64,000 nucleotides of DNA. It comes from Cymbomonas tetramitiformis. Taxonomy: Eukaryota; Chlorophyta; Pyramimonadophyceae; Pyramimonadales; Pyramimonadaceae. The stretch lies in contig LGRX02035296.1 in NCBI GenBank assembly GCA_001247695.2, forward strand, positions 1 to 64,000, read 5' to 3'. Every line of letters starts with the position of its first letter. Position 1 is the first letter of the stretch. Below the pieces are notes generated by a model, which was not told the DNA's origin, did no database searches, and saw nothing but the letters and a program-made list of their open reading frames with translations. This document shows, piece after piece, positions 8,839-20,623 of this stretch. The position numbers and the translations under genes are program-made.

Positions 8839-11800
8839 GCCTTTACTCTAGTGAACTCGGCCATGCCTCTTGTCTCAGTGAGAAAGTTTGGTCAGTTGTG
8901 TACTTTGTAGACAAGGGACAGGGCGCGGACCCGTTTACTGTTTGTGGCTTCCGAGTTGGACAGGGAGTACTACTGCACCCAGCTTTGCTATTGACCGTTT
9001 TACTATCAAGTATGCTAACCATAGGTCCCGTTGCCTTGTGACAGGCTCAACTCGTCGCACCGATGCTGGATGTTACCATGGCTATGCCAGGTATGCGCAT
9101 GACCTCATGTTGCTCTATGTGGCGCTGCGGGTACTTGGGATGAATTGGGCCTGATGACTTTCAGTCATCAGCAGCATCCTGTTAAGATGTATATTGTAAA
9201 TGGTATCATTCCCATCTCTTCCGCTGCTGCTGTTGTTGTGCACAGGTTAATTTGATAAATAATATCACATGGAAATGAAAATGGTGTAGTTAAAAGCAAT
9301 AGCGTTGAATATGGAAAATGTGCATGACTTGTTTGGTCGCAGTTGAGGAAATGGACTCCGAGGTTCAACAAGCGCTTTTGACTGTAACCAGGTATCTTTC
9401 ACTTACGGAAGCGCACACATTTTGCTTAGTGCATGAAGAAGGTTGAGTAGCATGCTGGTTTTCTCGCATGGTAGATGTTTTGGAACAAGTTTCGTAAAAT
9501 TCTTGTGAAAACTTGGCTCTGTGATAAGCACATTGGTATGAGGAATCCGTTCTGAATTATTCCTGTGCCGGAGGTAGGTATCACGCCGCGATCTTAAAAG
9601 CTTTCCGCATGTGTTGCAGGTTATTGAAGCAATTTCAGAATATGAAGAAGCGAGCTCAAAATATCCCGGTCATGTAGATTCTTAGAGCACCCGGTACATC
9701 TACTCAGTCACGACCATGCCATGTTCATGGTGAATGTATGGACCCGGTTCATGGCTATCATATTCTGCCAACTGTTTATTCATGAACTTTTCAGTGGACC
9801 GATTGCGGTGAAAATACAACATAGATCCATGCAGAAATTGCTTTTGCTTACCGTATGTCTAGAGATTGTTAGGCTTTCATAGCTCGGTTTTTCATCGACG
9901 TGTTCAACGGGTTTTTCGATGACTTGACACAGATACAAGTAACTGGTGTATCATTATTATCGCATGGGTTTCTATCGTATCGAGATAACTACATTTGTTG
10001 GGTTAGAGTCCATCATGCCGTATAAAGTACTGTTACCAATGGAAGTCACCTCGGGGATATTGTGACTTTCTCCAACTTTACTGTCTCCAATATTCTGATA
10101 TGTGCTACCAATTATTATATCCGAGTTCGATGTCGTATGGATGTCAGATATACTAAAGAGTTTAGATAAAACTATAAATATATAGAGAGAGAGAGAGTTG
10201 TATACATAAATTATGACCCACCAGAAAGCGGGCGTAGCATGGACGAGACCGTCGTGCATGCCATCTCGATTCCATAGAATGAGTGACCTTGCGTGAGGTG
10301 GTCCGTAGTGTGCTCCCATAAGGTAAGCCGTTCGATGTCGATAAGGTAAGCCGTTCACTGGGTAGGGATTCTCAATTGGTCAAGTAGACTAGTGACACTA
10401 TAGCGGTGTCACCTGCGACCCTACCGGCCCAGTGACCAGTGCTCCTTTCGACCACCTCATGGAACCTGCATTGATGAAGTCGGGCGCCCGCAGATCGCTC
10501 GATAAGGTGACTCACGAATTTTCTGAAAATTGCCACCTTTTTAATTCTGAAAATCGGAATTAATTTCAACTCGTTTTCATCAAAATTGGGCATATGAAAA
10601 AGCGCAAAGAAAGCCAATGGGAATGCGTCATGAATCGATGTTCAACTTATATTTATTCCGGCGAATAAAGTGATAAAATCTAACAAGCATTCGGTATATT
10701 GAATTTTCGTCGAACGGAAATTGCATGGACGTAGGGATGTAGTGGCAATAGACCAGCACAAAGTCCATTTGCTCACACATCCAAGTGGTGCCAGACACAT
10801 GGCACCGGACAGGGTCGGTAAATGACCATTTAGAAATCAAAGGGCATATAGTACAGTAAGGGGAGGACCCGCTCAGTTTGAGGCGCGGCGGCAATTGGAC
10901 GCATTCTGGCAATGTCATCCGATCGATGTAACGCATCCGATTATGGATGGCAATCGTTTGATCGGCTTGCACAAGGATTATACTGCAAGTATTATACACC
11001 TGAAATCGAGCTTTTTCGAAGGAACAGATTTTTGCGGAAACCTGGTTTTGATCTAATTCGTGTTTTGTCGGCAGATATTTTATTCGTCTGACAGATTCAA
11101 GCATACAAATTTGAACTAGACAATCAAAGAAATCTGTTCCTTTGAAAATTCAAAGCAACTGCATTTTAGTCATCCTTGTATATTGTTAACAATCTGAAGT
11201 GACCTTTACTATCCGACGGCTCCTTGGGCTCACGGATCCTCGGATAGTAAGCGGATGCTTTAAAGCACTGCATGTGTCTCTGCTTCGGATCCTTGCAAAA
11301 ATGGCCAGGTACTTATGAGCTCCGGTTGCAGGCATTGCAACGATATAACGAGCGTGTACTCTTGAAGTGTCTATGCTACGTAGTCGCCATCGCCCGGCCC
11401 TGTTGTCGTCCCTGGCGAGTCTGGGTTATCCCGAGACGAACGATTCATATTCGTCCCCGGAGTTGCAGTAATCCCCCATATTTTTATTACAATAGATACA
11501 CATTTTCATAAAATTTTCACAGTGATTTTGAATGAATCGCCCAAATTTCTACCGAATTTTCAAATATTTTAATGACCAAATATGCCCCCAAAGTTAATTT
11601 AAAATATCAAAAAATCCTGATAGTAGGTGCCAAGATTAACCCAGTGCGAAACTGCGAGGTAGTTGGGGGGGTTGGAAGCTAAGGCTGATAATTAAAGAGT
11701 TGTATACAGTAACCCGGCAAAAATCGGTTTGCATACGGCGCCGGACAGGGTGGGGGGGTACTTGTTGATGTGCGCGAGGCGAGGTACCCGAGTCACCGTA

Positions 11801-12689
11801 GCCGTGCTTCCGTGCATGAAGGTAGGCGCCACTCAATAGTGCTGTCAAGTTGTGTGGTAAACCGAAGCTAAGAGTCATAGGCGATGCGCCGAGCGAAGTA
11901 GGGCGGGCAAGATGGTGGTTGATGTAGTAGCCGGAAGTCAAGAAACGTCAGCCGGCGCTTCGCATGTTGTGCTGGGTAAGAAGCTAGTGGAACCTCTTAC
12001 CCTATGGAGGAGCGCTTGTGTGAGTATGCTTCAAGGGTAACCGATGTAGTGAAAACAGGGCGACGTGGCGAGGTTTTTAGTGTGTGCAGGCGTAGTGTTC
12101 ACACGGCATTCACAGGCATGTCTGTAGGCTCGGAGTTAAGAAAACTCGTAACCGAACAAGCATGAACCATGAAACGGAATCACTTGTTAATCCTTTCCAA
12201 CACTCAAGGTTCAAGTTTCAAGAGTTTGATATACAATGAACACGCGGGCCCTGACAAAAGTAAGCATTGCAGTCACGTGGATACATTGCCTCTCTCCACG
12301 GGGGTGACACATACGCGTATGCCAGAAAGAGGATGCCAGCATAGTTTTGAGGGTTCTCATCCCGCCTGCCAGACGGCTGACGAAAACTGGTCTAGTGATG
12401 TCGATCACTAACTATCTGTCCTCGGTCCTCCCAACGGACGTCCTCTTAGCAAGATACCAATATCCGCGATGTGGCAGGGCATATTCTCCTGATCAGAAAT
12501 TTAAAGCCTGCTAATTTGCAACAACAAATATCGTGCATATCGTGCCCCTCTCAACATTTGGAGGTGGTTTGTCGATTGCGAAGGCCAAGCTGCTGCTCGT
12601 GAGGTTTCCAGGATAATTCGACTGGGAGAAGTCGATGGAGTGAAACTCTAAAGATTGAGGTCCAATTCCGAAGAAGAGACACAAACTAG
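8839..12689. other. Mostly unassigned region, possible small spliced gene near 9.3-9.7 kb
   Basis: I see no recognisable protein over most of this 3.9 kb. Plausible exons at 9319-9397 (reading to EVQQALLTVTR before gtatct) and from 9621 after tgttgcag (LLKQFQNMKKRAQNIPVM, stop) could join in phase to encode about 43 residues, but nothing confirms this. A GA/TA-rich simple repeat lies near 10178-10197. A 9-bp hairpin (ACTATCCGA ... TCGGATAGT) lies near 11208-11250. Several short ORFs show no family features. Confidence 0.25.
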
Positions 12690-13187
12690 TTAAAACCACT
12701 TAGAACTTTTCTTCTCAGGCGCAAGAGCCTTGTGTAGCTCCTCGTTCGTTGGAGGTTTTTCTCCCTCCGGCGGATACTCCACATAGTTCATCTGCCACGA
12801 CAGGGGTCGTCAAACAAGTCGGAACTAAATACAACTAACACAAGAATTGATCACAACTACCTTTCGTTAGCTACAGAGAATTCAAGGATGCAGTGATCAT
12901 GAATTACTGTACCCCTTCGCGAATCGGGTAACTTACCTTCTGTGTGAGATAGTCAATTCTTTCAGGAACTCGCGCGACTCCGAACGTCATCACCGCTGGG
13001 ATGCTCAGATAAATCGCAAATTTGAAAACCTGCAGCAAGAGAGCCGTCTTATTTTCACGGAAAGTGTTGTTGCCCAGCAATCAAAGCTAGGCACAATCTG
13101 GAGCTGCGTCTAGGCACAATCTGGAGCTGCGTCCTGAGGGTTCTCGTGCGTCACCTCCAGTTTACCCCACTTTGCTGCCGAACTCAT
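12690..13187 (-). CDS. PET100-like cytochrome c oxidase assembly factor, three exons
   Basis: Minus-strand exons 13187-13155, 13029-12937 and 12791-12690 join in phase 0 to a 75-residue protein. Splice sites are gtgacg and gtaagt donors, with ctgcag and tggcag acceptors. The parts read MSSAAKWGKLE, then VFKFAIYLSIPAVMTFGVAR and VPERIDYLTQK, then MNYVEYPPEGEKPPTNEELH, ending KSSKWF. This is the PET100 layout: a short N-terminus, one hydrophobic helix, then a YPPE-type motif and a charged tail. PET100 proteins are about 70-110 residues long and sit in the mitochondrial inner membrane, where they help assemble complex IV. No ORF caller with a 60-residue cutoff would find it. I identify it from the family pattern. 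Other tiny inner-membrane proteins are possible but less likely. Confidence 0.78.
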
Positions 13188-14327
13188 TCTTCCAGAAAAG
13201 AAAAACCCGGTATCCACAAGGAAGACAGAGAATTACTCGAGTTGCAGCTTCGCTGTCGTGGAATTGCCGAAGGGGACAGCACGCATTCCTTCAACGGTTT
13301 CAGACGTTCCCTTCAGACCACAGTTGCTGTTGTACAGGCAGGTACAGCCTTAAGCTTTCTACGCACGTTTTGAGGCGCTGGGAAGCGACACGAACGATTC
13401 CGCCAAGTAATGTTGTATGTTTTGGAAGCCTAAAAGCTCGCATTTTGGTCGGACACGTCGCATTTCGATTTGGGTGCTCCGCTTGCGTTGTGTTCGGTTG
13501 GGTGGCTACAGTGTCACATGCGATGGCTATGGCTCTCGTGTCACAGGCATGTGACATAAAGAGAGGCATCCCAGTGATCTGACATGACATGACATACGGT
13601 GTCTATGTCTTCTTAGGTCCAATTTTAATACTCACATTAAGGCAAGACGTCATATGGCGTCATATGGCGTCTTTGCCCCAGAATTCGAGTTTTCGGTTGC
13701 TAGCAGCCTGTTTTATCCGCTTTTTCTGAAATACAATATTCTGCCTACTCTGACTTTCGCGGAGCATCTTACGAACACAACCACCACCTTAAACACTGAC
13801 CCACATACAGTTGACATCTCAAGTAATGAAACCATGACAGAAACAGAAGCCGTTCAACAGTCAAATGTCGCGAACTTATGCACGACGTGTCCATACGAAG
13901 CACGACTATCTAGTCCTACTACCAAACAGTCTTACTTATTGTCAGTATCCCTATAACACCAGCTCGGTACTATATACATTGTCTTATGTCAATGTGCAGT
14001 AAACCTCTTACTGTAACCACACAAAAGTTCAAAATTTTCACGTCCCGGTCTTACTGCCCGGTGTGGGCCCACGTCCGCAGGCAATAACATCGTGTCTGCT
14101 CCCAATTTCTCTCTCAGCTGCAATTCCATGGCAGCCATCCTTTCCACGATAGACGCGCTCACCTCGGCGGAGGCTGCCACCCGATAGCCACACCCAAGCA
14201 TTTGGGGCATTGCCAATCTCCTTCAGGCACTTTGTCCAGTGCCGGCTCCAGACACCAAATGTGATAGCCACGATTGCATGTATCACACAACCGCATCGAT
14301 GCCTCTCCATCTGTCCTCGTGCACTTC
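13188..14327. other. Upstream region of the PET100-like gene; no further gene recognised
   Basis: The PET100-like promoter should lie just right of 13187. Short ORFs on both strands show no family features. A minus-strand stretch at 13989-14216 encodes a helix-rich segment (SIVERMAAMELQLREKLGAD) that could be a gag or coiled-coil fragment of a dead element. I cannot place it. Confidence 0.25.
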
Positions 14328-14600
14328 TCACACTCGCGGAGAGACTGACTTACCCCCCCCCACTATAAGGTGGGGGGGGGGCTGTCTCTTGCTGTCCCCC
14401 TTCGGAGAGGAGTGTCACACGCAGCATCAGTCATCGGTAGCTCGGAACACACAGAAGCATAAAACCCCCTAAGCCTTTTATGTTGTTATCTTAGTATTCC
14501 GAAAGCGAAGTGCTCAACTGACTGTGCATTCTGTGATACATATATATTTGTCTATATATATATATATCCCTCACCAGCCGTAGAATCACACTTCTTATCA
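14328..14600 (+). repeat. LTR-like sequence of the small-LTR family (solo or truncated element)
   Basis: It shares the layout of the LTRs at 14937-15190, 26805-27056, 62226-62471 and 63757-64000. These have a C-run/G-run hairpin near the start (CCCCCCC..ATAAGG), a (TA)n stretch near the end and a terminal ..TCA directly followed by a primer-binding-like GGTT block. The start is placed by analogy and may be off by tens of bases. It abuts the 3' end of the gypsy element about 40 bases to the right, and no partner LTR is seen. Confidence 0.5.
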
Positions 14601-14619
14601 GGTTATGGGCCCACCACGC
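14601..14619 (+). promoter_or_regulatory. Primer-binding site complementary to initiator tRNA-Met anticodon arm
   Basis: GGTTATGGGCCCACCACGC matches the reverse complement of the eukaryotic initiator tRNA-Met segment GCGTGCTGGGCCCATAACC at 18 of 19 positions, directly after the LTR-like end. This means the primer would be the 5' half of a tRNA cut in its anticodon loop, as known for Drosophila copia, instead of the usual tRNA 3' end. Confidence 0.7.
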
Positions 14620-14670
14620 TTCCACTCGAGATGTTTGTTGGGGATGGTTGCGTTGCAGTCATAATGGTCC

Positions 14671-14936
14671 TTCACCTGCAGGTGGCACGCCGCAATATGT
14701 TTTGTACCGTACTCTTCTCCCGCAACTTGGTGTTGTCTTCCAAGACCACCACCCCATCCTTCTGCACCTTGACCAACTTCAGAATGGCTGGCTTGGTGGC
14801 TACCTCCATGCCAGAGCGTGGTTGTTGTCTTATGTACACGAAGTCATCCGCCTTGAACTGGTGCGGCTTTGGCTCGTACAGTAGCTGCCACTCCTCTTGT
14901 GTTCGTACAACAAGGTGCCACGGTGTTGAGCGATTT
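14671..14936 (-). pseudogene. Gypsy integrase C-terminal (SH3-like) piece
   Basis: The minus strand reads HQFKADDFVYIRQQPRSG, then KPAILKLVKVQKDGVVVLED and a stop after LRRATCR. This is the usual gypsy integrase tail, in which F..GD.V.lR is followed by a dG.vvLed strand. Reading leftward from the right side of the small LTR element (27061 and up), the frame CNLEI continues across the removed insertion as AQHRGTLLYEHKR. One further frameshift is needed before the HQFKADDF part. It was separated from its integrase core by the 12.1-kb insertion. Confidence 0.8.
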
Positions 14937-15190
14937 TCATGGGAACACTGACTTTCACCCCCCATAAGGGGGGAGGTCTGTGGTGCCCTGTGTCACCCCT
15001 CGCCTGCTCGGATGTCACTTGCAGTGCCTGCTGTTTGCTCCGCTCGTGTGTCACGGTCCGTCCGCCAGCTTAAACTCAATTATCTTTCAGTTTAATCCGA
15101 CTTTAGCCGAACCGAGAAACCCTATCTCACTGCCTCACATTTTCCAGTGCAAGCATATATATATAGTATATATTATCTGCTTTCACATCA
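14937..15190 (+). repeat. 5' LTR of small LTR element copy 1
   Basis: 254 bp, starting TCATGGGAACACTGACT and ending TTTCACATCA. It contains a CCCCCCATAAGGGGGG hairpin near the start and a TA-rich stretch near the end. The copy at 26805-27056 differs by a few substitutions and small indels. Confidence 0.85.
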
Positions 15191-15208
15191 GGTTTGGACC
15201 CACCTACG
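15191..15208 (+). promoter_or_regulatory. Primer-binding-like block of small LTR element copy 1
   Basis: GGTTTGGACCCACCTACG directly follows the LTR. It resembles the initiator tRNA-Met anticodon-arm complement seen at 14601 and a looser one at 62472, with several mismatches. Confidence 0.5.
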
Positions 15209-15269
15209 TTCAGAGGTGTTGTTTCTTACGTTCCGTCCGCTTCGCGCCCTGCGATTCTATCCGACACTT

Positions 15270-15615
15270 CACCTTAGTACCGACATTTCAACTAGTACCG
15301 ACACTTCTTAGTACCGACACTTCAATTCCGACAATCGACCTCCTTGCCTTCGCAAAGGTCATCCCTAGTACGGACATTTTCTTAGTACCGACATTTCTCT
15401 TAGTACCGACATTTCAGCGCACTTTTTTGTGCGTTACCACTCAGATGGACCGACAATAGTTTTTAGTCCGACATCTTCTTAGTACCGACATTTTCCGACA
15501 ATTTACTGCCGACATTGACCGCCTTGCCTTCGCACCGGTCACCCCCGACATCCCGACATCTTTAGTACCGACATCTACCGACATCTAGCGCACTTTTGCG
15601 TGCGTAACCGACAAT
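15270..15615 (+). repeat. Short-motif leader array (CTTAGTACCGACATTT type)
   Basis: About a dozen variably spaced copies of a TTAGTACCGACATTT-like motif, interspersed with TTGCCTTCGCA and GCGCACTTTTGTGCG-like hairpins, lie between the primer-binding block and the ORF. It could be a packaging or dimerisation leader. That role is inferred only. Confidence 0.7.
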
Positions 15616-15847
15616 TACCGACACTCTGGCCAGCAGCGCCTCTGCTGCCGGAAGATTGGCTTATCGTACGGCAGTTTTGACATTACCACCGTGTTCCTCG
15701 ACGAAATCTACCCCAATTTGACTTTTTCATTGTTGGAAATTGTTAAATTTACGAAAAGTTACGTTTTCCCTTGGAAACCCAAACTCCTTATCTTGCAGAT
15801 TTTACAGCCGCAGCTGCATGGCTTCTTTGCGGCAGCGTGCGCGCATG

Positions 15848-17100
15848 CCCTACAGATCTGCAACCCTTGGGAAAGCTTTCCATAGGCATGGAAACGGGTG
15901 AAAACCCTATGGAAAAGCCCTATGGAAAAGGGAAAATGGATACTGGAGGTTATCTCGAAAACAAAAATTTTGAGTTTCCATCCCTATACTCACCCTTGGG
16001 AAGGTTTTCATTATTTTCCAGGGCATTCCATAGGGTGATTGTGCTTTCCATAGGGTTTTCCAAGGCATTCCATAGGGATGATTGTGGCGTCCATACCTAT
16101 GGAACGTTTTCCATAGGGATGGAAGGAATCGTATGGAAAATATCGTATGGAAAACCCTATGGAAACCCAATGGAAAGTCCTGGAATATCAAGCGTTTTCC
16201 GTACCTATGTCATCCCTATAGCATTCCTATGGAAAGCCGTATGGAAAACCCTGTGGAAAAACACACGGATATGTTCCATCCCTATGATCACCCTATGCTG
16301 GCCCTATGGAACCTAATAGGTCATACCTATGGAAATCTTTTCCCCAGGCATGGTACCCCTTGGGAAACCTGTTTCCATACGGACGGTGTACCTATGGAAG
16401 CGAATTCCATAGGCATGGTATCCCTTGGGAAGCAATCTTCCATACGGTCGATATGCCTATGGAACATTTTCCACAGGTATGGTATCCCCTGGGAAAGATC
16501 TTTCCATACGGACATTATGCCTACGGAAGACGGGCCCATACACTTAGCGTCCCTTGGGAAATAGGTTTCCATACGGCCGACATACTTATGGAAAGGTTTT
16601 CCACTGGGTGGCTCACCTTTGGGAAAGATTATTCCATAGGATGGCTATACCTATGGAAACACAATTCCATACGTGCTGTATACTTATGGAAAGGTATTCC
16701 ATACGGATATTATACGTATGATTCCGTTAACAGCATCAGGAGTATACCTATGGAAACGCTTTCCGTAGGGTGACCCGCCCTATGGAATTCATATTCCATA
16801 CGGTTATTATACTTATGGAGAGCATTTTCCACAGGTGTACTATACCTACGGAAAGCTTTTTCCCCAGGGATACCATGCGTATGAAAGCCGTATATTATAG
16901 GTATGGAAAACATCTTTCCCTACGTATGTTATCCGTATGGAAACTATTTACTATAGGCATAGTATAGGTATGGAACCAGTAGATATATATGGTTTCCATA
17001 GGCACGATATAGGGATAATATCGGGATGCTATACGTATGGAACTTAATTAATATTTACTTTCCATAGGCACAGTAGTGGGGCAGTATAGGGATACTGTAC
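15848..17100. repeat. Left subterminal repeat field of transposon A
   Basis: Dozens of copies of TATGGAAA/TTTCCATA and CCATAGG/CCTATGG occur in both orientations, about one every 15-30 bases. The perfect terminal inverted repeat occupies the first 43 bases. No gene is seen. Subterminal motif arrays in CACTA elements bind the transposase or its partner, and this field likely does too. Confidence 0.8.
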
Positions 17101-17339
17101 GTGTAGCACTGACTGTGTAGCATACATATTGCACATTAGCAACATGCAGTGTGTTCACTATGTTTCCACTATGCGAGATAAACAAAATACTCGAGCATCT
17201 TTACTACGATTAACATGTATCTAGCTAGGCAGAAAGGAATACGAATGGGACTATCAAATTTTATCATACCAACGAATACACAAAATTATGTTCTACTCGT
17301 GCACTTTCTATTTACAATACGCAAAATAATGTTCTTCTC

Positions 17340-17765
17340 GTGCTCTTTCTATTTACAAGATGCCAACCTAAACGTTGACGTTGTACTCGAGGCCGTCGAT
17401 TTTCTCCATCTCGCTTCGCTCCAAAACAACCGATCTAAAATGGAAAGTAAAGAGCCAACACTTAGTAAAAAAGCGGAAACGCACAAAAGAATATTCTATT
17501 GAAAACATAAAGGACTTATCAACCTAGAATGTTTGAAGGGATGCTTGAAGTTGACGTTGTACTCGAGGCGGTCGATTTCCTCCATTTCGCCCTCCTCGAA
17601 AACAGCCAATCTGAAAAGGAAAGTAAAGAGCCAACACTTAGTAAAAAGCGGAAACGCACAAAATAAACCTTTATTGAAAACATAATTAACAACCGAGCAA
17701 CCTCAAATAAATGCGAATATGAACGCGAGATGAAAACCTAATATGACTTCGCCACGCGAACGTTT
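17340..17765 (-). other. Three consecutive 3' splice-site-like modules with short terminal exons
   Basis: On the minus strand three segments each show TTTACTAA (a branch-point-like TACTAA), a pyrimidine tract and AG. Each is followed by a short open stretch: SAENVRVAKSY-stop near 17740, FEEGEMEEIDRLEYNVNFK near 17540-17600, and LERSEMEKIDGLEYNVNV-stop near 17375-17435. The last two exons and their upstream introns are about 120-bp duplicates (GAGCCAACACTTAGTAAAAA in both). This could be the 3' end of a spliced gene with alternative last exons inside transposon A. Upstream exons were not found. Confidence 0.4.
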
Positions 17766-17868
17766 TCAGCGGATCTGAAAAACGAAACCAACCAACTAAC
17801 GTTTAGTAAAGAAGAAAGAAAATAGCAGTCGTCAACGAAAGAAGCAAAGGAAAGTAAAAGGGGGATGT

Positions 17869-17935
17869 GGAGTGAGTTGGATTTGAACCAACTATTTCGA
17901 GTGCAAAGGACTCGCGGGAATTTCCCGTTCACTCC
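17869..17935 (-). tRNA. tRNA-like gene with a very short D arm, possible tRNA-Lys(UUU)
   Basis: On the minus strand a 67-nt sequence has a perfect 7-bp acceptor stem (GGAGTGA with TCACTCC), a 5-bp anticodon stem (CGAGT with ACTCG) around loop CCTTTGC, and a perfect T arm (GTTGG, TTCAAAT, CCAAC). The D arm is only GGGAAATTCCC, with almost no loop and no GG. Position 33 is C instead of U. This looks like an organellar-type or decayed tRNA, or a tRNA-shaped primer source. Function is doubtful. Confidence 0.45.
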
Positions 17936-18539
17936 TAGTCAAAGTTTCACGCATGCCAAGTATGAGCGCGCGAAGCACACACAAAATAAAACACACGCAT
18001 AACCAAAACATGCACTGCAAACCAGTGCCATATTGCAACCTGTGAGAATTAAAAATATCACAGCACGCAACTCACTGGCGAGGCTGCTGCAACATTGCTG
18101 ACGGCGAACTGTGAAGAGTGCATGCAATAACGTGAGTTTGAACTTGACCGTTCAGAAAAATCGAAGTGCTCAAAAACTTTGCCGTTCAGAAGTCACATCG
18201 GATCGACTCGTCATGCGAGCACGATCGACGATGACGACGATGATGACGATGCGATCTCTCAGACTCTCAGTGACATTGCATCGGAGATAATCGACTTATA
18301 AAATTTAAACTGGGATTAAATGTAATCAACCCTTCGTAATGGTCTAGAGGTGGCCGTCGTTCTCAGTCTCAATCGAACCTATGAGATCCCGATTTTTTTT
18401 GAAGTTCCAGAAATAAAATCTCGACTAGCCAAAACAGCGCATACAGGCCGCAATTTTGTTTTTTTGCCCCCCTCGTCAGTGAACAAATGGTTTGTTTTCT
18501 TGGGGGTGATCGAACAAGCTCATTTTATTTGGGGGGTTT

Positions 18540-19450
18540 TTGGCGGCGGTAGGGGGTCTTCCATAGGGGTTTCCATAGGGATAGGCTCTGGATTTCCCAT
18601 AGGGCACACCACTTTTTCCACAGGCTCCGGATTTTCCATAGGGTACATTGGTGATGTTTTTTAACCTGTTTCCAGGCCATTCCACAGGTATGGACGCCAC
18701 AATCATAGGGATGATCTCTGTGGCATTCCTTAACAGTGTAATTCTGCATTTTCCATAGGCATTTTCCAAGTGCGGCGTGTTGCTGTTGTAGGGTCCAAAT
18801 GGCCACAAAAAGGGCCTGTTTTAATCTGCCCTATTTTTCATTTTTTTAATTCCATCCCTATAAATAACCTATGGAATCCCGAAAATGGGGTGAGCCAACC
18901 TATGATCACCCGGTGGAAACGATTTCCATTGGGGCCTGTGGCAAATTTTCCAGAGCCATTCCATACGATTTTCAGATAGGGGATTTAAAAGTGCCCTATG
19001 GAAAGGTTTTTGCCCTATGGAAAGCCAATGGAAATGCGTTCCCATAGGTTTTACATAGGGTTTTTCCATCCCTGTGTAATTATTTCCAGCCCTACGGACG
19101 CCACTATTATAGGGTTAACACCTCGACCGTTCATAGAATATCAACCCAATATCCCTATGGAAAGTTCAAGTTATTTTCCCATAGGTTGTATAGGGTGGGC
19201 ATCCCTATGGAACCAGAATACAGCATTCCTAACGTATGTCCACCCTATGTCCACCCTATGTCCACCCTACGTTCATGGTATGGAAGGTATTGAACACCTT
19301 CCATAGGGATGTCATTGGGCGGACCGCCCTATGGAACACATCGTATTGTTTCCATGCCTATGCCCACCCTACGCCCACCCTATGACCACCTCATGATCAC
19401 CCTATGCCTAGCAAATGAAAAGTTAAAAAGGAAGCAACGGTTCCAAGTAG
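18540..19450. repeat. Second CCATAGG/CCTATGG motif field in transposon A
   Basis: Dense both-strand copies of TTTCCATAGGG/CCCTATGGAAA occur again between the 17.2-18.5 kb segment, which lacks the motif, and the first transposase exons. No convincing coding sequence is present. The motif-free 17.2-18.5 kb block may be a captured or inserted segment. Confidence 0.7.
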
Positions 19451-20047
19451 TCATGCGTGCTGGTATGGATGGTGTGTTGTGGGCCAGTATTAAACAACCA
19501 CGGGGTCGACATGCCACCATGTCCTTGCACCGTGTGCCGACTACAAGTTGAAAAACCTCTTCGAACGATACAACGACATACGAAGCTATACAAGAGATGG
19601 CAAGGAGCGGTATACATGGGGAAAGTAGTAGTGAAGACGATACTTCAAGTGATGACGGGGGTGACCGTAATGGTGGTGATGGTGGTTCCCTTGGAGGTGA
19701 TGATGACATGGAAGATGCCAATGCAGAAGCGGACGAAATTCTTCGTGATCATTTGAGAAAGCTGGAAGAACATTGTGCCCGTCTCCTAAGTCCTGCTGCC
19801 AACGATGAGGATATGGATAACCAAGAGGTACCCCTCTTTCTGTATTTCCCAAGGGTGGGCGTACGTATGCCAACAGGTGGGCATAGGTTGGGAAATCGTT
19901 GAACGTTTCCATAGGGTGGGAACAGGCATTCCCAGAGGCGGGTATAGGTAGGGCGCTGGGTAAGTATGCCTATGGAAAGCATTGGACGTTTCCAGTGGGT
20001 GGGCATAGGGCGAGCATTGGGCGGGCATAGGTTGGGAAAACATGGAA

Positions 20048-20191
20048 TGTTTCCATAGGGTGGGCCTGAGCATTCCCAAGGGCGGGTATAGGTGGTTCAC
20101 TGGGTAGGCATGCCTATGGAAAGCATTGGATGTTTCCATAGGGTCGGCATAGGGTGGGCATAGGACGGGCATAGGGTGGACATGCGGAGGG
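20048..20191 (+). repeat. Flanking duplication, left copy
   Basis: 144 bp of CCATAGG-rich intron sequence ending CATGCGGAGGG directly left of the gag-only LTR element. It recurs as 23696-23828 directly right of it, with an 11-bp deletion and one substitution. It is far longer than an ordinary 4-6 bp target duplication. Confidence 0.85.
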
Positions 20192-20441
20192 TGACGCGCA
20201 TAACCTGCGAGAACAGGTGTTCCGCTCGGTGAAAACAAACTGGCTAAGCTCCCATAAACAGTCCGGCCGAGTGCTTTTATCATGCATCTCGGAAACCCGG
20301 ATAATACGAAGTAATGACTGACAGTACAGTACTACTGTACTGTCATCCTAGCTACTAGCGGAGTCACGGTTCCGATCAGAGACGGGTCAGGCTAGGGGCT
20401 ATCAGAGCCCATAATAATAACCCTGAACCTAAAGTCCAGCA
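20192..20441 (-). repeat. LTR of gag-only element (left)
   Basis: 250 bp, TGACGCGCATAACCTGCGAG to GTCCAGCA. It contains the palindrome ACAGTACAGTACTACTGTACTGT. Confidence 0.88.
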
Positions 20442-20623
20442 CACCACCCGGAGCTGTGACTGTAGCCAATAGGGCTAGGCAAGCGGAGCTAACTAAACAG
20501 ATAACAAACAGCACTTTACTGGAAACAGATACACTTCTAGCTGGGTGCCCGGGGACTTGTCCCGGCACAACCCACCACTGCGGCTAAGGCTAATCACACC
20601 TCCAGGGTTTGAGATAAGCAGAC

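Noticed and set aside
10170..10200. GA/TA repeat as a promoter
   Set aside because: Simple repeat with no gene start nearby.
14350..14390. C-run/G-run hairpin as a transcription terminator
   Set aside because: It is a recurring part of the small-family LTRs, near their 5' end, in a eukaryotic context.
14328..14640. LTR at 14328-14600 as the gypsy element's own 3' LTR
   Set aside because: Its primer-binding block and layout match the plus-oriented small LTR family, while the gypsy is on the minus strand; no matching LTR is seen at the gypsy 5' side. The junction remains unresolved, so I left the gypsy without assigned LTRs.
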